A stretch of DNA of 19,561 bases from TMED26 sp042088965. Its GTDB lineage: Bacteria; Pseudomonadota; Alphaproteobacteria; Thalassobaculales; Thalassobaculaceae. Below the pieces are notes generated by a model. That model was given only the letters and a program-made list of their open reading frames with translations, did not search any database and was not told the DNA's origin. Position 1 is the first letter of the stretch. Each line of letters opens with the position of its first letter. Shown one piece after another: positions 14,790 to 19,561 of this stretch. Where the stretch lies: contig JBELLC010000045.1 of assembly GCA_042088965.1 (NCBI GenBank), positions 1-19,561 on the forward strand. The letters are read 5' to 3'. A program made the position numbers and the translations under genes.

Positions 14790-14960
14790 AATTTGAGTGA
14801 AATGATGCAGTTTTACAGTACGTGTGGCGGCGATCATTATATGGTCCTCCAGACGTCAGGCGCGATGAAGCCTTGATTTGTCCACACTGACGGGGCATTT
14901 ATGCCGTATGCAGAATTTAAAGGCGGCAATTTGCCGCGCTACAGGGAATAACGTACGATC

Positions 14961-16124
14961 ATGAAGATTGCTATCCCCAAAGAAAGACGGCCAGGTGAGC
15001 TGCGGGTTGCAGCGTCTCCTGAGACGGTCAAAAAATTCATCTCAATGGGTTTTGAGGTCCTGGTTGAAGCAGGCGCTGGTGCGGGTGCCGCGATGGCTGA
15101 TGCAACTTACCTGGAAGCTGGTGCGCAGATTGCTGCGGACGCCGCTGCGGTATACCAGGATGCGGATATCATTTTGAAAATCCGCAAGCCGATTGGTCCC
15201 GGCGCGACAATCGCCAAACAACCGGATGAAGTGGCCTTGATGAAAACCCGCGCGGTCCTCATTTGCTTGCTTGAGCCATTTCAAGATCGTGAATTAGTGG
15301 ACGCCATTGCGGCCCGTGGGATTACCGCATTTGCCTTAGAAATGGTGCCGCGAATTACCCGTGCCCAATCCATGGATGTGCTCTCTAGCCAGGCGAATAT
15401 CGCCGGATATAAAGCGGTATTAGACGCTGTTGACGCTTATGGCCGTGTGGTGCCGATGATGTCAACAGCAGCGGGCCGAGTGCCAGCCGCACAGGCTTTT
15501 GTGATGGGTGTCGGGGTTGCCGGTCTACAGGCCATTGCCACTGCCAAGCGGCTGGGCGCAATTGTCAACGCGACCGATGTTCGGCCTGCCACCAAGGAAC
15601 AGGTTGAAAGCCTTGGCGGCACCTTCGTTGCGGTTGAAAATGACGAATTTGCACAAGCTCAGACCGACGGTGGCTATGCCAAGGAAATGTCTGATGATTA
15701 CAAGCGCCAGCAGGCAGAGCTGGTGGCAAAGACCATTCCCAAAATGGACATCGTGATTACGACCGCGCTGATTCCAGGGCGGGCCGCGCCAATTTTGCTG
15801 ACCGAAGATCATGTCAAATCGATGAAACCAGGGTCGGTCATTGTTGACCTTGCCGCCGAGGCAGGTGGCAATTGTCCGCTGACTAAATTTGGTAAAGTGG
15901 TCAAGAAAAATGGTGTGACCATTATCGGGCATGGCAATTGGCCGAGTCGGGTGCCGGAGACAACCAGCCAGCTGTTTGCGCGCAATTTGCTGAATTTCTT
16001 AACCCCGCTTTGGGATGGGGAGGCCGCCGCGTTGCGCTTAAATCGTGAAGACGAGATTGTTGCTGGATCAATGATTACCGAAGGCGGCGCGATTGTGCAT
16101 CCGGCTTTGGTTGACGCTGGCTGA
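14961..16124 (+). CDS. pntAA: Proton-translocating NAD(P)+ transhydrogenase subunit alpha part 1
   Basis: This 387-residue soluble subunit (domain I) binds NAD(H) and passes hydride to NADP+ bound by PntB, driven by the proton gradient across the inner membrane. It closely follows the Rhodospirillum rubrum alpha-1 protein. The N-terminus IAIPKERRPGELRVAASPE is the AlaDH/PNT signature. PRITRAQSMDVLSSQANIAGYKAV holds the conserved Arg, Gln, Asp and Ser that contact the nicotinamide. VMGVGVAGLQAIATAKRLGA is the NAD-binding Rossmann loop, and AEAGGNCPLTKFGK and GHGNWPSRVPE close the fold. An AGGGA sits at a long 13-base spacing upstream. The gene starts a three-gene operon; the split into alpha-1 and alpha-2 genes is typical of alphaproteobacteria, unlike E. 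coli. Confidence 0.96.
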   Translation: MKIAIPKERRPGELRVAASPETVKKFISMGFEVLVEAGAGAGAAMADATYLEAGAQIAADAAAVYQDADIILKIRKPIGPGATIAKQPDEVALMKTRAVLICLLEPFQDRELVDAIAARGITAFALEMVPRITRAQSMDVLSSQANIAGYKAVLDAVDAYGRVVPMMSTAAGRVPAAQAFVMGVGVAGLQAIATAKRLGAIVNATDVRPATKEQVESLGGTFVAVENDEFAQAQTDGGYAKEMSDDYKRQQAELVAKTIPKMDIVITTALIPGRAAPILLTEDHVKSMKPGSVIVDLAAEAGGNCPLTKFGKVVKKNGVTIIGHGNWPSRVPETTSQLFARNLLNFLTPLWDGEAAALRLNREDEIVAGSMITEGGAIVHPALVDAG

Positions 16125-16137
16125 GGGGAGTAGAACC

Positions 16138-16551
16138 ATGGATCAGAACCAACTGACCGAAACCGCTGCGGCGCTGGCGGCTCAAGCAAAGGCCCTGGCG
16201 GCGAAGACCGAAGCTTTCACAGCACAAGTACAAGCGCTTGCGCCCGCGACAGCAGAAGGTGCCGGCGGCGATTTTTTAATGATGTTCACCGCCTTCGTTT
16301 TGGCCTGCGTGGTTGGCTATTATGTGGTTTGGAATGTCACACCGGCCCTGCACTCACCACTGATGGGTGTCACCAACGCCATTTCATCGGTTATCATTGT
16401 CGGCGCATTGATTGCGGCTGGCCCGGCTGATTTGAACCTGTCCAAAGTCTTTGGGTTCGTCGCCGTCATCCTCGCAAGCATTAATATCTTCGGCGGGTTT
16501 GTTGTCACCAACCGAATGCTGTCAATGTTCAAGAAAAAGCCTAAGGCGTAG
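16138..16551 (+). CDS. pntAB: NAD(P)+ transhydrogenase subunit alpha part 2 (membrane)
   Basis: A 137-residue inner-membrane subunit forming the alpha-side part of domain II, the proton channel. Three hydrophobic helices are visible: FLMMFTAFVLACVVGYYVV, then NAISSVIIVGALIAAG, then VFGFVAVILASINIFGGFVV ending in TNRMLSMFKKK. The conserved TPALHSPLMGVTNAIS loop between helices 1 and 2 is intact. Residues about 5-42 are a hydrophilic extension rich in Ala, Gln and Lys with heptad-like spacing, probably a helical linker. The start is ATG 16138, directly after a strong GAGGGGAG. The frame is open further upstream to 16093, but that part overlaps pntAA and has no ribosome site. It is 13 bases after pntAA and 17 before pntB. 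Confidence 0.95.
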   Translation: MDQNQLTETAAALAAQAKALAAKTEAFTAQVQALAPATAEGAGGDFLMMFTAFVLACVVGYYVVWNVTPALHSPLMGVTNAISSVIIVGALIAAGPADLNLSKVFGFVAVILASINIFGGFVVTNRMLSMFKKKPKA

Positions 16552-16568
16552 GCAGGAGAGTATCAGTC

Positions 16569-17963
16569 ATGGAAAATTTCGCTGGTTTCGCCTATTTGGT
16601 TGCCTCGCTCTGTTTCATCATGGCGCTGCGGGGGCTTAGCTCGCCGGTTACAGCCCGGCAAGGAAACTTCTTTGGCATTGCCGGGATGATCATCGCGGTT
16701 GTCACAACCCTGGCAAAGCCTGAGGTTGTTAGCTATGAGATGATCATTGTTGGGGTCTTGATTGGGGGGGCCATCGGGACCTTTACCGCCCTCAAAATTC
16801 AAATGACCGCATTGCCCCAATTGGTCGCTGCTTTCCACAGTTTGGTTGGTCTGGCAGCTGTCTTTGTGGCGGCGGCGGCGTTTTATAATCCAAGTGCTTA
16901 TGGGTTGGGGCAAAGTGGCGGGATCGCGGTTGCCTCATTGCTCGAGATGGGACTTGGCACGGCGATTGGGGCGATCACCTTTACCGGCTCGATCGTTGCT
17001 TTTGGTAAATTGCAGGGTGTGTTCCGCTCGGCACCGATTACCTTCCGCGGCCAACACCCGTTGAATGCGCTGCTTGGCGTGGCCCTCGTGGTGGCGGTGG
17101 TTTGGTTCTGCCAGGAGCAAACGACGGCGTCGTTTTGGGCGATTGTGGTTCTGTCGTTGTTGATTGGATATTTGCTGATTATCCCCATTGGCGGGGCGGA
17201 CATGCCGGTGGTTGTGTCGATGCTGAATTCCTATTCTGGATGGGCGGCCTGTGGGATTGGCTTTACCTTGGCGAATACGGCACTCATTGTCACTGGTGCG
17301 CTGGTTGGCGCGTCAGGGGCGATTTTGTCGTATATCATGTGTAAAGGCATGAACCGCTCGTTTTTCAACGTCATCCTCGGTGGTTTTGGTGCCGAAGAAG
17401 GCGGCGGTGGCGGCGGTAGCGGCGAGGCGGATGACAGGCCGGTTAAATCGGGTGCACCCGCAGACGCTGCTTATTTCATGAAAACTGCGAGCTCGGTGAT
17501 TATCGTCCCCGGTTATGGGATGGCCGTGGCGCAAGCCCAGCATGCTTTGCGCGAAATGGCCGATGCGCTGAAAGCTGAAGGGGTGAAAGTCAGCTATGCC
17601 ATTCATCCGGTGGCCGGACGGATGCCGGGGCATATGAATGTGCTCTTAGCAGAAGCCAATGTGCCCTATGATGAAGTCTTTGAGTTAGAGGACATTAATT
17701 CTGCCTTTAAGACGGCGGATGTGGCCTTCGTTATTGGTGCCAATGATGTCACCAATCCGGCGGCGAAGACGGATCCAGACAGTGCAATCTATGGCATGCC
17801 GATTTTAGATGTTGAAGATGCAGGCCAGGTTTATTTCATCAAACGCTCGATGGCGTCAGGCTATGCGGGGGTGCAGAATGAATTATTCTTCCGGGAAAAT
17901 ACAACAATGCTCTTTGGTGATGCCAAGGCAATTACCGAAGCTGTGGTCAAGTCTATCGACTAA
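16569..17963 (+). CDS. pntB: NAD(P)+ transhydrogenase subunit beta
   Basis: A 464-residue protein joining the beta half of the membrane channel (domain II, about residues 1-270, with many hydrophobic helices) to the NADP(H)-binding domain III. Domain II includes LNSYSGWAACGIGFTLAN and YIMCKGMNRSFFNVILGGFG. Domain III has IIVPGYGMAVAQAQHALREM, the fingerprint for NADP binding, followed by YAIHPVAGRMPGHMNVLLAEANVPYDEVFEL, GANDVTNPAAKTD and KRSMASGYAGVQNELFF. The linker between domains contains six consecutive glycines followed by SGEADD, a flexible hinge. GGCAGGAGAG precedes ATG 16569. It is the last pnt gene and is followed by a perfect hairpin terminator. With PntAA and PntAB it supplies NADPH at the cost of proton-motive force. 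Confidence 0.97.
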   Translation: MENFAGFAYLVASLCFIMALRGLSSPVTARQGNFFGIAGMIIAVVTTLAKPEVVSYEMIIVGVLIGGAIGTFTALKIQMTALPQLVAAFHSLVGLAAVFVAAAAFYNPSAYGLGQSGGIAVASLLEMGLGTAIGAITFTGSIVAFGKLQGVFRSAPITFRGQHPLNALLGVALVVAVVWFCQEQTTASFWAIVVLSLLIGYLLIIPIGGADMPVVVSMLNSYSGWAACGIGFTLANTALIVTGALVGASGAILSYIMCKGMNRSFFNVILGGFGAEEGGGGGGSGEADDRPVKSGAPADAAYFMKTASSVIIVPGYGMAVAQAQHALREMADALKAEGVKVSYAIHPVAGRMPGHMNVLLAEANVPYDEVFELEDINSAFKTADVAFVIGANDVTNPAAKTDPDSAIYGMPILDVEDAGQVYFIKRSMASGYAGVQNELFFRENTTMLFGDAKAITEAVVKSID

Positions 17964-18263
17964 GGTGGCAGGTCAGCGCCTAATTATAGAATAAAATGAC
18001 AAAGCCGCTGGTATTTTGCCAGCGGCTTTCTGTATCTGCCTTGCCTCTTGATTGTCAGAGGGACACCCCCATATGCGGGTTCTGGAAAATCGTCTCGTTG
18101 GTGGGATTTGGATTTTCACAGCATAGCAATGTGGGTGCCATCACCTAAGCTTCATAAATCATAAAACCCAGCATGTCCCGAGGTGGAGCATGCTTTGAGT
18201 GATCTTGAATGTGCAGAGGTATGGTCTGTGAATGCTGTTAATTGTGGTTTTAAAAGGACAGTA
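17964..18263 (+). other. 300-base gap between pntB and the muramidase gene
   Basis: Apart from the pnt terminator at 18001-18029 I see no RNA gene, repeat or convincing small gene here. The muramidase frame stays open up to a GTG at 18183, but codon content before 18264 does not resemble the family and no ribosome site supports an earlier start. The A+T-rich patch around 18144-18166 could hold a promoter for the muramidase; no clear -35/-10 pair stands out. Confidence 0.5.
18001..18031 (+). terminator. Rho-independent-type terminator of the pnt operon
   Basis: AAAGCCGCTGG (18001-18011) pairs perfectly with CCAGCGGCTTT (18019-18029) around a seven-base loop (TATTTTG). The 11-base-pair stem is GC-rich in the middle and ends in TTTCTGT, a modest T-tract. 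It lies 37 bases after the pntB stop. The A-run at the other side lets it also work on the minus strand. Confidence 0.85.
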
Positions 18264-18824
18264 ATGTTGACATTGATTGGGCAATTCGAGGGCGGGCAGT
18301 GGCGCGATATTTATTTCCCATCTGGCGCGAACACACAAAGCTCGGGGGCGACGGTTGCCACGGGCGTTGATCTTGGTTGCCGCGATGTGAACGACTTGGA
18401 AAGCCTGCAGCTGCCGGCCGCGTTGATTGCTAAATTGACCCCATATCTCGGCAAAAAGGGCGAACTTGCCCAGCAGTTTGTTGACCAAAACCCCTGCACG
18501 GTATCGGCGGTGGAAGCGGATTTGCTTGATCAGGCGGTGAAAATGCAAACCTTTGCGCGGATCGCCGATAGATATAACCAGGCAATTGCTGATGGGTCTG
18601 AAAAACGTCGGTTTGATGACTTACCACCAGAGGTGCAAACGGTCATTTGTTCTGTTGTCTGGCAGTATGGCAGTAACTTGCCGCGTGTGACGCCAGAGTT
18701 TTGGGCGAGAGTCACGTCTCAAGATTGGGGCGCAGTATATGACTGTTTAAACGACTTTAAAGACAATTACCCAACCCGTCGGCGCGCTGAAGCCGCCTAT
18801 CTGAAACGCTGGATTGACAGGTGA
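18264..18824 (+). CDS. Pesticin-type muramidase (T4-lysozyme superfamily)
   Basis: A 186-residue predicted peptidoglycan muramidase. The catalytic triad layout of the pesticin/T4-lysozyme superfamily is visible: Glu9 in QFEGGQW, then SGATVATGVDLG with Thr30 and Asp36. The six-residue Thr-to-Asp spacing and the Glu-to-Thr distance match pesticin (Glu178, Thr201, Asp207, quoted from memory). The rest is helical, including VICSVVWQYGSNLP and a closing YPTRRRAEAAYLKRWI, typical of this fold. I chose ATG 18264 because AGGA lies five bases upstream; the frame is open to GTG 18183. Neither start gives a signal peptide, so it should stay cytoplasmic unless exported by a holin or another route. No holin or other phage gene is nearby. 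It converges with flagellin. It could be a domesticated phage endolysin, a toxin remnant or a cell-wall remodelling enzyme. Confidence 0.8.
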   Translation: MLTLIGQFEGGQWRDIYFPSGANTQSSGATVATGVDLGCRDVNDLESLQLPAALIAKLTPYLGKKGELAQQFVDQNPCTVSAVEADLLDQAVKMQTFARIADRYNQAIADGSEKRRFDDLPPEVQTVICSVVWQYGSNLPRVTPEFWARVTSQDWGAVYDCLNDFKDNYPTRRRAEAAYLKRWIDR

Positions 18825-18863
18825 TTTTCTGTTGTCTGTGGAGTGCCGTTTAAGATCTGTAAG

Positions 18864-18887
18864 CGGTTAGTTGAGGGGGTATAACCG
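18864..18887 (+). other. Short hairpin downstream of the muramidase gene
   Basis: CGGTTA (18864-18869) pairs with TAACCG (18882-18887) around a 12-base loop, 40 bases after the muramidase stop. There is no T-tract, so it is not a clear terminator. It may only be chance. Confidence 0.2.
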
Positions 18888-18911
18888 ACCCTGATCATGA
18901 CATAAGAAAAG

Positions 18912-18937
18912 GACGACGCGGTGGCAGCCGCGTCGTC
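18912..18937. terminator. Bidirectional terminator between the muramidase and flagellin genes
   Basis: GACGACGCGG (18912-18921) pairs perfectly with CCGCGTCGTC (18928-18937) around a six-base loop. TTAGTTTTT follows on the plus strand and CTTTTCTTATG on the minus strand, so it can end transcription from both sides. It lies 47 bases beyond the flagellin stop and 87 beyond the muramidase stop, as expected for convergent genes. Confidence 0.85.
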
Positions 18938-18984
18938 TTAGTTTTTGAGGAGGACGTATTATTTTATAGTTGTATTGCTTAGGT

Positions 18985-19561
18985 TTAACGGAATAGGCCG
19001 AGCATACTATTGGGTGCTTGGTTGATAATCCCGAGGGTTTGAACTGCCAATTGCTGTTGAACTTGAAGCGAGGTCATGCGGGCTGATTCGCGGGCCATAT
19101 CGGCATCCACAATGTTACCCAAACCTTCCTCGGTTGCCGCAGTGATGTCTTGCAAGAAATCGGTTTGCAAGTTGAGTGCTCGAACATCAGCACCAATTCC
19201 ACCGAGAGCGTTGTTCACTGCAGTTTCAAAACGACCAAAGTGTCCACCTGGGGGTGTGCCCGCCGCGGTCAACGTGTCATCCAGAACATCTTGAGCGGCG
19301 GCCGCATCAGCAGGCGCTGCGCCTAGCAAAGCCGCGCGTGTCGTTTCAATGTCATGACTAGCTATTGTTAATGTTCCACCATCGAGACCGGATAGGGTCG
19401 TGACGCCAGTGACACCGACAGCGCCGTCGAGGAGGTTTACGCCATTGAAACTGGAGTTGGTAATGAAGTCCTCAGCCTGGTCTAACAAGCTTAAAAAGTC
19501 GTCATTCAAGATATTGCGCTGGTCTTGGGTGATGCCCTCATTGCTCAATTCAGTCAATTTG
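18985..19561 (-). CDS. Flagellin, C-terminal part (gene continues beyond the window)
   Basis: The last 192 codons of a flagellin gene whose 5' end lies past the right edge; a TTG at 19557 is an internal Leu codon, not a start. Flagellin is exported by the flagellar type III system and polymerises into the filament. The visible part starts in the N-terminal D1 helix (DFLSLLDQAEDFITNSSFNGVNLLDG), passes through a short central region of about 70 residues (VTTLSGLDGGTLTIAS onward), and ends with the conserved C-terminal D1/D0 helices: NNALGGIGADVRALNLQTDF, NIVDADMARESARMTSLQVQ and QTLGIINQAPNSMLGLFR. The short centre means it lacks large D2/D3 outer domains, so the full protein is probably under 300 residues, as in many alphaproteobacteria. 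Its promoter (sigma-28 or sigma-54) is outside the window. Confidence 0.95.
   Translation of the reverse strand, partial: KLTELSNEGITQDQRNILNDDFLSLLDQAEDFITNSSFNGVNLLDGAVGVTGVTTLSGLDGGTLTIASHDIETTRAALLGAAPADAAAAQDVLDDTLTAAGTPPGGHFGRFETAVNNALGGIGADVRALNLQTDFLQDITAATEEGLGNIVDADMARESARMTSLQVQQQLAVQTLGIINQAPNSMLGLFR

Noticed and set aside
18183..18263. Longer N-terminus for the muramidase from GTG 18183
   Set aside because: The 27 extra residues form neither a signal peptide nor family sequence, and a good AGGA ribosome site precedes ATG 18264.
18945..18990. GAGGAGG-rich tract on the plus strand as the start of a small gene
   Set aside because: No start codon at a suitable distance opens a frame with coding character; the tract lies between the shared terminator and the flagellin stop.
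1..19561. Mobile element, CRISPR array, tRNA or toxin-antitoxin pair
   Set aside because: I looked for transposase or integrase frames, regularly spaced repeats, a tRNA T-loop and CCA-end pattern, and paired small genes on both strands, and found none that held up.

Overview
The window looks like chromosomal DNA of a free-living, flagellated alphaproteobacterium. The evidence is a three-gene proton-translocating transhydrogenase (PntAA/PntAB/PntB) of Rhodospirillum type, an alphaproteobacterial-style flagellin C-terminus, an rfbCBDA rhamnose operon and an acetylpolyamine amidohydrolase close to the Mycoplana enzyme. Base composition is moderate (about half G+C by eye), which would fit a marine lineage such as SAR116 or another Rhodospirillales relative. 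That placement is inference. I see no transposase, integrase, tRNA, rRNA, CRISPR array or phage structural gene.

Layout. Positions 1-269 hold the end of spermidine synthase. Positions 388-7997 form a surface-polysaccharide region: a two-domain GT2 glycosyltransferase (+), a second GT2 glycosyltransferase on the opposite strand that overlaps its 3' end, then divergently the complete dTDP-L-rhamnose operon rfbC-rfbB-rfbD-rfbA and a secreted M23 peptidase whose start lies inside rfbA. Together these make dTDP-L-rhamnose and probably transfer rhamnose to a cell-surface glycan. Positions 8112-9887 encode aspartyl-tRNA synthetase, convergent with an acetylpolyamine amidohydrolase (9961-10989, minus); a hairpin terminator lies between them.

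Positions 11126-14789 are a compact forward gene cluster, probably catabolic: an M20 amidohydrolase, a crotonase-fold enzyme of PaaG/isomerase type, a LinB-like haloalkane dehalogenase with its full catalytic set, and an unknown PEGA-like lipoprotein. Positions 14961-17963 are the pntAA-pntAB-pntB operon, ended by a strong hairpin terminator. A pesticin-type (T4-lysozyme superfamily) muramidase follows at 18264-18824. The 3' part of a flagellin gene runs in from the right edge on the minus strand. The two converge on a shared hairpin terminator.

Most of this is recognisable core metabolism. The points that deserve a second look are the signal-less pesticin-type muramidase beside flagellin, the LinB-like dehalogenase in a non-xenobiotic neighbourhood, the sigma-54-like element immediately before rfbC, the tandem glycosyltransferase fusion, and the peptidase gene embedded in the end of the rhamnose operon. 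I do not see a clearly new multi-gene system.
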